Positions 32,053-41,087 of a stretch of DNA of 64,000 nucleotides are shown piece after piece. Below the pieces are notes generated by a model. It saw only the letters and a program-made list of their open reading frames with translations, searched no databases and had not been told where the DNA came from. Both the position numbers and the translations under genes were made by a program. Source of the DNA: Candidatus Binatia bacterium. GTDB taxonomy: Bacteria; Vulcanimicrobiota; Vulcanimicrobiia; Vulcanimicrobiales; Vulcanimicrobiaceae. Where the stretch lies: contig DATKMJ010000067.1 of assembly GCA_035541935.1 (NCBI GenBank), positions 1 to 64,000 of the forward strand. Reading direction: 5' to 3'. The stretch's first letter is position 1, and each line of letters starts with the position of its first letter.

Positions 32053-33631
32053 GCACGCCTCCGGCGCGGCGCGCAAGGCCGCACTCTTCTCGCTCTCCGA
32101 CAAGACCGGCGCCGCGGAGCTCGCGCGAGCGCTGCACGAACGCGGCACCGAGATCTACGCGACCGGCGGAACGCGCGCGTTCCTCGAGGAGCGCGGGGTG
32201 CCCGCGCGCGACGTCGAGGAGCTGACCGGCTTTCCCGCGCTCTTCGGCGGACGCGTAAAGACGCTCCATCCCAAGATCTTCGGCGCGATCCTCTACGATC
32301 GCGCCGATCCCGAGCACGCCGCGACCGCGCAGAAGTACGCGATTCCCGAGATCGTCGCCGTCGTCGTCAATCTCTACCCGTTCGAAGCGACGGTCGCGCG
32401 CAAGAGCTCGACCCTGCGCGAAGCGATCGAGCAGATCGACGTCGGCGGCGTCGGTCTGCTGCGCGCCGCCGCGAAGAACTTCGAGCACGTCGCCGTGCTC
32501 ACGCATCCGTCGCAGTTCGACGAGTACCGCCGCGCGGTCGAATCGGACGACGTGACGCCGGCGATGCGCCGCAAGTTCGCGATCGCCGCATTCGAACGAA
32601 TCGCCGAGTACGACGCCGCGATCTCCCATTACCTCGCGACCTCGGGCGAAGTGCTCCCCAGCGAGCTCCCGGGCGCGCTCGCCCTGACGCTGCCGCTCGC
32701 CAAGCGCCTGCGCTACGGAACCAATCCGCAGGAGCGCGCGGCGTTCTATCTCGATCGCGTCGATCGCCTGCCGGAGCAGCTGCACGGAAAGGCGCTCTCC
32801 TACAACAACTTGCTCGATCTCGACGCGACGCTGCGGCTGCTCTCGCGCGCGCCGCTGGGCGCGCCGTTTGCGAGCGAGCGGGAGCGGTTCGTGCGGGCGG
32901 GCGTCGTCAAGCACGCCGTGCCGTGCGGCGTCGCGCAGCGCTCCAGCGTCGCGCTGGCGGTGCGCGAGGCGCTCGACGCCGATCCCGTCTCCGCCTACGG
33001 CGGCATCGTCGCCGCGGACGCGCCGATCGACGAAGCGGCGGCCGCGTCGCTCGGCGAGTTCTTCCTCGAAATCGTCGCCGCGCCCGATTTCGACGAGCGC
33101 GCGCTCGCGATTCTGCGGAAGAAGAGAAACCTGCGCGTGATGCGCTTCGATCGCTCGCTCCCCGACGCGCTGGCGCACGAGCTTCGTCTGCGCAGCGCGC
33201 TCGGCGGCGTCCTCGCCGAAGACGACGATCCCGACGCGCCTGCGGAGACGTGGAGCGTCGTTAGCAAGGTCGAGCCCGACGCGCAGCAGTGGCACGATCT
33301 CGCCTTCGCGTGGGACGTCGTCCGGCACGTGAAGAGCAACGGGATCGTCATCGTAAAGGAAGGCACGACGCGCGGCATCTGCGCGGGCCAGACGAACCGC
33401 GTGAGCGCCGTGGAGATCGCCGCGCAGCGCGCGGGCGAGAAAGCCCGCGGCTCGGCCTGCGCGAGCGACGGCTTCTTCCCGTTTCCCGACGGTCTCGAAG
33501 CGGCCGTCGCCGGAGGCAGCACCGCGATCATCGCTCCCGGCGGCTCGATCCGCGACGACGACGTGATCGCGGCCGCCGATCGCCTCGGCGTCGCGCTCGT
33601 CTTCTCGACCTACCGGTATTTTCTGCACTAA
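32045..33631 (+). CDS. purH: Bifunctional AICAR formyltransferase / IMP cyclohydrolase
   Basis: A 528-residue enzyme for the last two steps of IMP synthesis. The N-terminal IMP cyclohydrolase domain has LFSLSDKTG and GGRVKTLHPKIFGAIL. The C-terminal transformylase has RYGTNPQE, SYNNLLDLDA, VVKHAVPCGVA and SDGFFPFPDGLE. TTG start overlapping the smc stop. No other purine gene is in the window. Confidence 0.96.
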   Translation: MPEHASGAARKAALFSLSDKTGAAELARALHERGTEIYATGGTRAFLEERGVPARDVEELTGFPALFGGRVKTLHPKIFGAILYDRADPEHAATAQKYAIPEIVAVVVNLYPFEATVARKSSTLREAIEQIDVGGVGLLRAAAKNFEHVAVLTHPSQFDEYRRAVESDDVTPAMRRKFAIAAFERIAEYDAAISHYLATSGEVLPSELPGALALTLPLAKRLRYGTNPQERAAFYLDRVDRLPEQLHGKALSYNNLLDLDATLRLLSRAPLGAPFASERERFVRAGVVKHAVPCGVAQRSSVALAVREALDADPVSAYGGIVAADAPIDEAAAASLGEFFLEIVAAPDFDERALAILRKKRNLRVMRFDRSLPDALAHELRLRSALGGVLAEDDDPDAPAETWSVVSKVEPDAQQWHDLAFAWDVVRHVKSNGIVIVKEGTTRGICAGQTNRVSAVEIAAQRAGEKARGSACASDGFFPFPDGLEAAVAGGSTAIIAPGGSIRDDDVIAAADRLGVALVFSTYRYFLH

Positions 33632-33644
33632 AGGAGCGGTTGCG

Positions 33645-34034
33645 ATGCCTCGATTTCTCCATACGTCGATCTTCGTCAACGACATGAACGAGTCGATCGA
33701 CTTCTACACGAACAAACTCGGTCTGAAGCTGCTCGACGGGCCGCATCACTATCCCGGCAACGCCGACATGGCATTCGTCGGAAACGATTGGGGCGCGTAC
33801 GTCGAGCTGGTCTACGATCTCGAGGAACATCCGCCGTACGAGTTGGGAAACCGCTACGAGCATCTCGCGCTCGAAGTCGACGGCGACCTGACGGCCTACG
33901 TCGCCGAGGCGAGACGGAAAGGCGTCAAGATTCTCAAGGACGTCTATAGGTCGCCGAGCGGAACGCGCGCGATCGCCTTCGTGGAAGATCCCAACGGAAT
34001 TCCCGTCGAGTTGCTCGAGCCGCGTCAGCGGTAG
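33645..34034 (+). CDS. VOC-family metalloenzyme, lactoylglutathione lyase-like
   Basis: A 129-residue vicinal-oxygen-chelate protein. Four candidate metal ligands are in the expected places: His6 (FLHTSIFV), Glu in AYVELVYD, His in YEHLALEV and Glu in IPVELLEP. This is the glyoxalase I pattern, with substrate likely a methylglyoxal-thiol adduct or similar. AAAGGAG precedes the ATG. It converges on and overlaps by 10 bases the permease gene. Confidence 0.82.
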   Translation: MPRFLHTSIFVNDMNESIDFYTNKLGLKLLDGPHHYPGNADMAFVGNDWGAYVELVYDLEEHPPYELGNRYEHLALEVDGDLTAYVAEARRKGVKILKDVYRSPSGTRAIAFVEDPNGIPVELLEPRQR

Positions 34035-35173
34035 AGAAATGGATCGTCGGGCGCCGGAATGCGCGCGACGCTCGTTGCAACGAGGCGCAGCCGGCCGCCG
34101 CGGCTCTCGACGCGGCCGTCGACGCGCAGCCACGTTCCGTTCGGGTAGGGCGGCGAGCGGTCGAGCGCGACCGCGACCGGCGCCGCGTCTGCGCGGCAGC
34201 ACGTGATCGCGTAACGGACGACGGCGCTCGAGCCGGCGTCGCGCGCTAGCGCTCCGTCGAACGTCAGACGCTCGCCCGCGAAGAGGTCGGTCAGCGTCGT
34301 CGCCGTCGCGCGATACTGGGGCGGCGGCGCGCCGAGCAGCGCTCCGGCGAGCATCACGGATGGGGCGAAACGCGCGGCGGCGCACGCGGCGCGCGGACGC
34401 GTCGCTGCGGCGAGAAGCGCGGCGATCGCGGAGCACGCCAGCGGAATCGAGAGCGCGGGATGGACGAGCGAAGCGCCGCGGCGCCACGCAACGATGCCGA
34501 GTGCCGCGGCGAGCAGAGCGTATGCGAATGCATCGTGGCCGAACGCCGCGTGCGGCGCGCGCCGGAGCGCGCGCAGATCCGCGATGCCCGCGACGCAGAG
34601 AAACGCCGCCGCCGTCAACGGCGATTGCACGCGCAGCGCGCCGGCGAGCGCGACCGCGCCGAGGCCGCACGGCGAAGCGGCGAATCCGAACGCCGCGCCG
34701 GCTCCCGCGGCGGCGATCGCGGGCAGGCGAGCGAGATCGAAACCGGCCGCGAACTGCAGCGCCGCTCCCGCCAGCGCGGCGGCCGGCAACACCGCGGCGA
34801 GCTCGCCGAGCAGATGCGGCGCGCCGCGTTGACACGCGTTGCGACGCGCGCGCGCGCGATTGAGGATCGCGGCCGATGCAAGCGCCGCGGCGTAACGCGC
34901 GATCGCAATTGCGGGCCCGAACGTCAGCCACGTCGCCGCGGCCGCGGGGATCGAACGCGCCGACGGTCCGGCGCCGCATCCGCAGCCGAGATGCTCGACG
35001 ATGGCGCGCCGTCGCAAGAGATGCGCCGCGGCGATGCCGGCGACGAGAAACGGCGTCGCCTCGAAGAGCGCGCTCGCGGTTGCGGCGAGCGCGGAGCGGA
35101 TCGCATCGGGCGAGCAGAGCGTCGCGAGCGCCAGCGCCGCCGCTCCGTAGAGGAGAACGCGCACGCGCGACAT
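34025..35173 (-). CDS. Fusion of YraQ-like permease and YcgQ/DUF1980-like domain
   Basis: A 382-residue membrane protein. The N-terminal part has about eight hydrophobic helices, including LFEATPFLVAGIAAAHLLRR and a GCGCG motif, as in UPF0718 (YraQ-type) permeases. The last 110 residues (TTLTDLFAGERLTFDG, YAITCCRADAAPV, NGTWLRVDGRVE) match the TIGR03943/DUF1980 (YcgQ) pattern with the Cys-Cys pair. In other bacteria these are two adjacent genes regulated with zinc or metal supply. The composition is extremely Ala-rich. A transport role is inferred. Confidence 0.72.
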   Translation of the reverse strand: MSRVRVLLYGAAALALATLCSPDAIRSALAATASALFEATPFLVAGIAAAHLLRRRAIVEHLGCGCGAGPSARSIPAAAATWLTFGPAIAIARYAAALASAAILNRARARRNACQRGAPHLLGELAAVLPAAALAGAALQFAAGFDLARLPAIAAAGAGAAFGFAASPCGLGAVALAGALRVQSPLTAAAFLCVAGIADLRALRRAPHAAFGHDAFAYALLAAALGIVAWRRGASLVHPALSIPLACSAIAALLAAATRPRAACAAARFAPSVMLAGALLGAPPPQYRATATTLTDLFAGERLTFDGALARDAGSSAVVRYAITCCRADAAPVAVALDRSPPYPNGTWLRVDGRVESRGGRLRLVATSVARIPAPDDPFLYR

Positions 35174-35226
35174 TCACGCGAAGGCGCGCAATGGCTAGCC
35201 TGACGCTTGGGCGAAGAGGCGTCGTT

Positions 35227-36504
35227 ATGCCGGAGAGACTCAGCGCGCCGCGCGGCACCGGAGATTTCTATCCACCGGAGTCGGGGCGTTGGAACGCGCT
35301 CGAAGCCAGGATTCACGCGCTCGCCGCCCGCTATGGGTACGGCGAGATACGCACGCCGGTCTTCGAATCGACCGATCTCTTCGTGCGCGGCGTCGGCGAG
35401 CAGACCGACATCGTCGAGAAAGAGATGTACACGTTTGCCGATCGCGGGAACCGATCGCTGACGCTTCGTCCCGAATGGACGGCGCCGGTCGTGCGCGCGG
35501 CGCTCGAGCACCATCTCGTCGGATCCGATCCGCTGCGGCTCTACTACATCGGGCCGATCTTTCGTTACGAGCGGCCGCAGAAAGGACGGTACCGGCAGTC
35601 GCACCAGTTCGGCGTCGAGTGTTTCGGGTTCGAAGGGCCCGAGGCGGACGTCGAGGTGATCGAGATGGCGTGGCAGCTCGTCCGGAGTTACGATATCGCC
35701 GACGCGACGCTGCATATCAACTCGCTCGGCGACGAGAACTGCCGTCCGCGTTACCGCCAAGCGTTGCTCGATCACTTTCGGCCGCATCTCGCGGCGATGA
35801 GCGAGGACGCGCGGCGCCGCGCGGAGCGCAACCCGCTGCGGCTCCTCGACAGTAAGGATCCGGTCGACGCACCGTTCGTCAAGAGCGCGCCCTCGCTCGA
35901 ATCGTTTCTATGCCCGCAGTGCCGCGAGCACTTCGAAGCGGTGAAGTCCTATCTCGATCTTGCGAAGATCCCGTACGACGTCGATCCCGGCATCGTGCGC
36001 GGCCTCGATTACTACGGTCGAACGGTCTTCGAGATCAGGTCGGGCGTTCTCGGCGCGCAGAGCAGTCTCTGCGGCGGCGGGCGATACGACGAGCTCGTCG
36101 GCTCGCTCGGCGGACCGCCGACGCCCGCCGTCGGATTCGCGCTCGGGTTGGAGCGCTTCTTGATGATCGTCGCGGCGAGCGAACGCGGCGAAGAACCCGC
36201 GCGCCGCGGCGTGCAAGCGATCGCGCTCGGCCCGCAGGCGCGCGCCGTTCTCGTGCCGATCGTCGCCGAGCTGCGCCGCGCGCTCGACGCACCGACGTTC
36301 ATGGACTACCGCGAGCGAAAGCTGCTCGCGCATCTGAAGACCGCCGATCGCAATCGAGCCCGTTACGCGCTCATCGCCGGAACGCAGGAGCTGGCGGCGG
36401 GCCAGCTGGTCTTGCGGGACCTCGAGCACCGAAGCGACCGAACGGTGGCGCTCGACGCGGCGAGAGTCGTTGCGGAGCTTCTCGTAGAAGCGGGTTCTGG
36501 ATGA
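35227..36504 (+). CDS. hisS: Histidine--tRNA ligase
   Basis: A 425-residue class II synthetase. APRGTGDFYP, LRPEWTAPVVRA (motif 2 entry), GPIFRYERPQKGRYRQSHQF (motif 2), the histidine-binding RGLDYYGRTVFEI, and GFALGLERF (motif 3) are all present. The ATG at 35227 follows GAAGAGG; an in-frame ATG at 35191 is less well placed. The stop overlaps accB. Confidence 0.96.
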   Translation: MPERLSAPRGTGDFYPPESGRWNALEARIHALAARYGYGEIRTPVFESTDLFVRGVGEQTDIVEKEMYTFADRGNRSLTLRPEWTAPVVRAALEHHLVGSDPLRLYYIGPIFRYERPQKGRYRQSHQFGVECFGFEGPEADVEVIEMAWQLVRSYDIADATLHINSLGDENCRPRYRQALLDHFRPHLAAMSEDARRRAERNPLRLLDSKDPVDAPFVKSAPSLESFLCPQCREHFEAVKSYLDLAKIPYDVDPGIVRGLDYYGRTVFEIRSGVLGAQSSLCGGGRYDELVGSLGGPPTPAVGFALGLERFLMIVAASERGEEPARRGVQAIALGPQARAVLVPIVAELRRALDAPTFMDYRERKLLAHLKTADRNRARYALIAGTQELAAGQLVLRDLEHRSDRTVALDAARVVAELLVEAGSG

Positions 36505-36941
36505 ACGAACGGTATTCGCAGGAGACGGAGACGCTGCGCGAGCTGCTGGAGATCATGCGCGAGCACGACCTCGACACGATCAAGGTGAAGCTCGGCGACG
36601 CGGTCTACGAGCTTTCGCGCCGGTCCGAGGCCGGGATTGCGGCGCCGCAGTACGCCGCCGCGCCCGTCGCGAGCGAGCCGCGAGGCGGGGCCGACGGCGC
36701 GAACGCGACGAAGGTGCTCGCGCCGCTCACCGGCGTCTTCTATCGGGCCGCGTCGCCCGACGCCACGGCCTACGTCGAGGTCGGCGACCGGGTCGAAGCC
36801 GGCAGCGTTCTCTGCGTGCTCGAGGCGATGAAACTCTTCAACGAGATTCAGAGCGATTACGCCGGAACGATCGTGCGCGTCGTTCCCGAGAACGGCGAGC
36901 TGGTCTCGCAAGGCGACGAGCTCTTTTGGATCGAGCCCTGA
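36501..36941 (+). CDS. accB: Biotin carboxyl carrier protein of acetyl-CoA carboxylase
   Basis: A 146-residue protein. CVLEAMKLFNEIQSD carries the biotinyl lysine; the Ala-rich linker before PLTGVFYRA and the N-terminal helix (ELLEIMREHDLDTIKVK) are typical of AccB. accC, its usual partner, is not adjacent. It overlaps hisS at the 5' end and gmhA at the 3' end. Confidence 0.94.
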   Translation: MNERYSQETETLRELLEIMREHDLDTIKVKLGDAVYELSRRSEAGIAAPQYAAAPVASEPRGGADGANATKVLAPLTGVFYRAASPDATAYVEVGDRVEAGSVLCVLEAMKLFNEIQSDYAGTIVRVVPENGELVSQGDELFWIEP

Positions 36942-37528
36942 ACTATCACGAGAAGCGCGGCTTCGACGAGCTGCTCGCCGATCGGCGGGGCCTGCTCGAC
37001 GCACCGCACTATCGCGCGCAGGTCGGAGCGATCGTCGACGCGATCGTCGCCGCGCTGCGCGCGGGCAAGAAAGTTCTCTGGTGCGGCAACGGCGGAAGCG
37101 CGGCCGAGGCGCAGCATATGGCCGCCGAGCTGTCGGGACGCTTTCTCCGCGAGCGTCCGGGCCTCTACAGCGAAGCGCTCTCGGTGAACTCCTCGACGCT
37201 GACGTGCATCGGCAACGATTACGGTTACGATCGCGTCTTCTCGCGTCAGGTCGAGGCCTTCGTTCGTGCCGGCGACGTCGTGATCGGGATGACGACGAGC
37301 GGCACCTCTCCCAACGTCGTGCTCGCGCTCGAAGCGGCAAAGGAGCGCGGCGCGGTGACCGTCGCGTTCACCGGCAACGGCGGCGGCAAGGTCGCCGAGG
37401 TCGCCGACATCTCGCTCGTCGGCCCCGACGGCTACGCCGCGATCGTCCAAGAGGTGCACCAGGTGATGGCGCACATCGTCTGCGACCTCGTCGAGCAGCG
37501 CCTGATCTTCGACGAGGGCATGCCGTGA
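36926..37528 (+). CDS. gmhA: Sedoheptulose-7-phosphate isomerase
   Basis: A 200-residue SIS-domain enzyme, the first step of ADP-heptose synthesis for LPS. LWCGNGGSAAEAQHMAAELSG, GNDYGYDRVFSRQVEA and TTSGTSPNVVLAL are GmhA signatures. TTG start within the accB end; a later start is possible. Followed directly by hldA and hldC, completing most of the heptose pathway; the GmhB phosphatase is missing from the cluster. Confidence 0.93.
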   Translation: MDRALNYHEKRGFDELLADRRGLLDAPHYRAQVGAIVDAIVAALRAGKKVLWCGNGGSAAEAQHMAAELSGRFLRERPGLYSEALSVNSSTLTCIGNDYGYDRVFSRQVEAFVRAGDVVIGMTTSGTSPNVVLALEAAKERGAVTVAFTGNGGGKVAEVADISLVGPDGYAAIVQEVHQVMAHIVCDLVEQRLIFDEGMP

Positions 37529-38505
37529 CGCCCGAGCTGATGGTGCCCGACGCGCGAACGCTCTTCGAACGCGCGGGCGGACGGAAGATTCTCGTCGTCG
37601 GCGATCTGATGCTCGACGAGTGGATCTGGGGCACGGTGACGCGCATCTCGCCCGAGGCGCCGGTTCCGGTCGTCGCGGTCGCCGATCACTCGTTCACGCT
37701 CGGCGGCGCCGGCAACGTCGCGAACAACCTTCGCGCGCTGCGGGCGAAGGTCGTCTTCGCCGGCACGGTCGGCGACGACGCGTTCGCATCGCACGTCCGC
37801 GAGCTGCTGCGCAACGAGCAGGTGGACGACGCCGGCGTCTTCACGCTCGCCGATCGGCCGACGACGCGCAAGACGCGGATCGTGGCGCACAACCAGCAGG
37901 TCGTGCGCGCGGATTGGGAGTCGACGGCGCCGTTGAGCGGGAGCGACCGCGACGCGCTCGTCGCGTTCGTCCGCGAGCGCGCGGCCGAGTGCGACGCCGT
38001 GATCCTGAGCGATTACGCGAAGGGATTGCTCGGCCGCGAGATCGTCGAGGCGGCGCGGGTCTGCCCGCTCGTGCTCGCCGATCCGAAACCCTCGAACATC
38101 GCGCTCTTTCGCGGCGTCACGTGCGTCGCTCCGAACGTAGCCGAGGCTTCGACGATCGCCGGCATCGCGATCGTCGACGACGCGAGCCTCGAGCGCGCCG
38201 GCATGCGGCTCATCGAACAGCTCGAGTGCCGCTATGCGGTAATTACGCGCGGCGAGCACGGCATGGCGCTCTTCGGCCGCGACGGCGAGCGCCTGGAGAT
38301 TCCTTCGGTCGCGCGCACGGTCTACGACGTCAGCGGCGCCGGCGATACGGTAATCGCCGTCCTCGGCTTGGCGCTCGCGGCGGGCGCGACGATCGAACAA
38401 GCGATGCAGCTGGCCAACTTCGCGGCCGGCGCGGTCGTGGCGAAGCTCGGAACGGCGACGGCGTCGCCGCAAGAGATTCTCGCGCTGCTCGAACCGGCGC
38501 CGTGA
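37525..38505 (+). CDS. hldA: D-glycero-beta-D-manno-heptose-7-phosphate kinase (HldE N-terminal type)
   Basis: A 326-residue PfkB-family kinase. LVVGDLMLDEWIWGTVTRIS, GGAGNVANNL and the catalytic YDVSGAGDTVIAVL match the kinase half of HldE. Here it is a separate protein rather than fused to the adenylyltransferase. GTG start overlaps the gmhA stop; the stop overlaps hldC. Confidence 0.93.
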   Translation: MTPELMVPDARTLFERAGGRKILVVGDLMLDEWIWGTVTRISPEAPVPVVAVADHSFTLGGAGNVANNLRALRAKVVFAGTVGDDAFASHVRELLRNEQVDDAGVFTLADRPTTRKTRIVAHNQQVVRADWESTAPLSGSDRDALVAFVRERAAECDAVILSDYAKGLLGREIVEAARVCPLVLADPKPSNIALFRGVTCVAPNVAEASTIAGIAIVDDASLERAGMRLIEQLECRYAVITRGEHGMALFGRDGERLEIPSVARTVYDVSGAGDTVIAVLGLALAAGATIEQAMQLANFAAGAVVAKLGTATASPQEILALLEPAP

Positions 38506-39005
38506 ACCCTGCGGACTTCTTCGGGCGCCTGCTGAGCCTCGACGAGGCGGTAGCGTGGCGCGAGGGGCTGCGCGCGGAGAAGCGCAGCGTCGTCTTCACG
38601 AACGGATGCTTCGACGTCGTGCACGCGGGCCACGTCGAGTATCTCGCCTGGGCTCGCGCGCAGGGCGACGCGCTCGTCGTCGGCTTGAACGACGACGATT
38701 CCGTTCGGCGGATCAAGGGCGAGTCGCGGCCGATCGTCGCGTTCGCGCAACGCGCCGCCGTGTTGCGCGCGCTGCGCAGCGTCGACGTCGTCGTCGGCTT
38801 CGGCGAGCGTACGCCCGAGGTTTTGATCGATCGCATTCGTCCGGACGTGCACGTGAAGAGCGCGCAGTATCACGAAGAGGAGCTGCCGGAGCGCGGCGTC
38901 GTTCTGCGCCACGGCGGCCGGATCGCGATCGCGCCGCACGTCGCCGGCGCGAGCACGACCGATTTAATCGCGCGCATCCTCGATGCGTATAGCGCTCACC
39001 GCTAA
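38502..39005 (+). CDS. hldC: D-glycero-beta-D-manno-heptose-1-phosphate adenylyltransferase (HldE C-terminal type)
   Basis: A 167-residue cytidylyltransferase-fold enzyme. FTNGCFDVVHAGHVEYL contains the HxGH nucleotide site, and LNDDDSVRRIKG and RPIVAFAQRA follow. It forms ADP-heptose from heptose-1-phosphate and ATP. GTG start overlapping hldA; the 3' end overlaps the next gene by 23 bases. Confidence 0.92.
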   Translation: MNPADFFGRLLSLDEAVAWREGLRAEKRSVVFTNGCFDVVHAGHVEYLAWARAQGDALVVGLNDDDSVRRIKGESRPIVAFAQRAAVLRALRSVDVVVGFGERTPEVLIDRIRPDVHVKSAQYHEEELPERGVVLRHGGRIAIAPHVAGASTTDLIARILDAYSAHR

Positions 39006-40194
39006 CGGCCCGGGAGAGGTCGCGGGTTGGGTGCGTCCGCTGCTGCGGTCGCTCTATCGGCGCGACGCGGATCTGCGCGCGCTCGTCTTCCTCGTGCCCG
39101 ACGACTACGCGACCGGATTCGAGGCGCCGATGCTGCGCGAGGAGTTTCCGCAGGCGGAGGTCGTCGAGCCGAAGGCCTACGTGAAGTTCGCGTTCGGAGG
39201 CCGGCTCGATCTGCCGCAGAGCGTCGACGTCGTCCAGTACATCGGCGGCGATCTGCTGCACGCCGCGCGCGTCCACGCGCGGTTGAAGGGGCGAGCCGCG
39301 ACGTATAAGTTCTCGCGCCGAGCCTACCGGAAGCTCTTCGAGCGCGCCTTCGCCGTCGACGAACGCAACGTCGAGGAGTTCGTCGCCTGGGGAACGCCGC
39401 GCGAGCGCGTCGAGCGCGTCGGTAACCTCGCGATCGACGGCGCGCTCTTCGAAGCCTCGCTGCCGCCCGAGCCCGGCGCTCCTTCGGACGGCATCCTGAT
39501 CATGCCGGGCTCGCGCGCGTACGAGGTCGAGCACCTCGTTCCGTTCTATTTCGCCGCCGCGCTGCGCGTGCTCCGCGAGCGCCCGGGCCTCCCGATCGCG
39601 TTCGCGATCTCGCCGTTCACGACGCGCGAGGCCGTTCGCGCGGCGATCGAAGCGGGCGGCCATCCGCGCATGTTCGGTCAGCGCGGGCGGTTCGTCAGCG
39701 AGGGCGATCGCGACTATCTCGCGACCGCGTCGGGCGACGTCCGCGTCCCCGTGCTCCGCAACGCGCTCTCGGCGGCGAAGCGCGCGCGTCTCGTGCTGAC
39801 GATTCCGGGAACGAAGACGATCGAGTTGGCCGTTCTCGGCAAGCCGGCGATTACGATCACGCCCCTCAACGCGCCCGAGATCGTCACGATCAACGGTCCG
39901 CTGACCTATCTCAACCGGCTTCCGCTCGTCGGCGTTCCGCTCAAGCGCGCCGCGGCGGTCGCGCTCTCGCACCGGTTCCCGCTGCACACGCAGCCGAACA
40001 TGGACGCTGGGACGGCGTTGATTCGCGAGGTGCACGGTACGATTACGCCCGGGCGCATCGCGCGCGTCGCGCTCGAATCGTACGACGACCGCGCCTGGCT
40101 GACGGAGTCGGGCCGGCGGCTCGCAGCGCTCTATCTCGATCATGCCGGCGCCGCCGATCGCATGGCGCGATCGCTCCTCGAGCTCGCGGCGTAA
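38983..40194 (+). CDS. LpxB-related glycosyltransferase
   Basis: A 403-residue GT19-like protein. The N-terminus (IALTANGPGEVAGWVRPLL) and the acceptor side (DVVQYIGGDLLHAAR) look like relatives of lipid-A-disaccharide synthase seen in cyanobacteria. ILIMPGSRAYEVEHLVPF is the LpxB PGSR motif and LTIPGTKTIELAVLGKPA the sugar-nucleotide site. It could make lipid A disaccharide or another envelope glycolipid; no lpxA or lpxD is in the window. Confidence 0.72.
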   Translation: MRIALTANGPGEVAGWVRPLLRSLYRRDADLRALVFLVPDDYATGFEAPMLREEFPQAEVVEPKAYVKFAFGGRLDLPQSVDVVQYIGGDLLHAARVHARLKGRAATYKFSRRAYRKLFERAFAVDERNVEEFVAWGTPRERVERVGNLAIDGALFEASLPPEPGAPSDGILIMPGSRAYEVEHLVPFYFAAALRVLRERPGLPIAFAISPFTTREAVRAAIEAGGHPRMFGQRGRFVSEGDRDYLATASGDVRVPVLRNALSAAKRARLVLTIPGTKTIELAVLGKPAITITPLNAPEIVTINGPLTYLNRLPLVGVPLKRAAAVALSHRFPLHTQPNMDAGTALIREVHGTITPGRIARVALESYDDRAWLTESGRRLAALYLDHAGAADRMARSLLELAA

Positions 40195-40196
40195 GC

Positions 40197-41087
40197 GTGG
40201 TCGAGTTCTCGGTCGTCATCGCGACGAAGGACCGGCAGCAGTATCTCGACCGGGCGCTGGCGTCGTTGGAGACGCAGACCGATGCGCCGGAGTTCGAGAT
40301 CGTCGTGGTCGATAACGGATCGCGCGACGCGACGGCGGAGGTCGTCGCGCGGCGGGCGCGCGGTCCCGCGACGCTCCGTTACGTCGCCGCGCCGGAGCCG
40401 AACCGCGGCAAGGCCCGCAACCTGGGCGTCGGCGCGGCGCGGGGACGCTACGTCCTCTTCTGCGACGACGACGTGCAGGCGCCGCCGGGATGGATCGCCG
40501 CGCACGCCTCGGCGCATCGCGCCGGCGGCGACGTCGTCGTCAACGGCCCGATCCTCAACGTTGCGTCGTACGAGAGCCGTCCGAAGCCGACGCCCGCGAA
40601 CTACTCGCGCGCTTTTCTCTGCACGTGCAACGCCTCGCTCTCGCGCGAGGCCTTCGCCGGGGCGGGCGGGTTCGACGAGGCCTTCGATCTCTACGGTTGG
40701 GAGGACACGGAGCTCGGCGTGCGCCTGCGCGAGCGCGGCGTGCGATGGAAGTTTGCGTGGGATGCCTACATCTGGCATATCAAGCCGCCCGCGGAGAACA
40801 CGCTTGCCGTCGAAGGACGCAAGGCGGTGGAGAAGGCTCGCATGGCGAGGCGCTTTCTCGCGAAGCATCCTTCGAACCGAACGCGCGCCGCGACCGGCGC
40901 CCATCCGCTCAACCTGATGCGGGCGCGCTACTTCCTGCCGGATTGGCTGCTCGCGTTCTACGCCGGCGTCTCGACGAGCCGCCGCGCGCCGCAGTGGGTC
41001 TCGTCCTTCGTGCGAGCCCAGTTCCTCGACGCGATGTACGTTCGCGAGCTCGTCAGGGCGCTCGATGCCGCAGATCGCACCGAGTAA
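40197..41087 (+). CDS. Family 2 glycosyltransferase
   Basis: A 296-residue GT-A enzyme, first of five glycosyltransferases in the LPS cluster. VVIATKDRQQYL begins the domain, EIVVVDNGSRDAT holds the nucleotide site, VLFCDDDVQAPPG the DxD metal site, and FDLYGWEDTELGVRLRERG the ED catalytic-base motif. GTG start. The C-terminus (residues 240-296) is a helical, possibly membrane-associated tail. Donor and acceptor are unknown. Confidence 0.87.
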   Translation: MVEFSVVIATKDRQQYLDRALASLETQTDAPEFEIVVVDNGSRDATAEVVARRARGPATLRYVAAPEPNRGKARNLGVGAARGRYVLFCDDDVQAPPGWIAAHASAHRAGGDVVVNGPILNVASYESRPKPTPANYSRAFLCTCNASLSREAFAGAGGFDEAFDLYGWEDTELGVRLRERGVRWKFAWDAYIWHIKPPAENTLAVEGRKAVEKARMARRFLAKHPSNRTRAATGAHPLNLMRARYFLPDWLLAFYAGVSTSRRAPQWVSSFVRAQFLDAMYVRELVRALDAADRTE

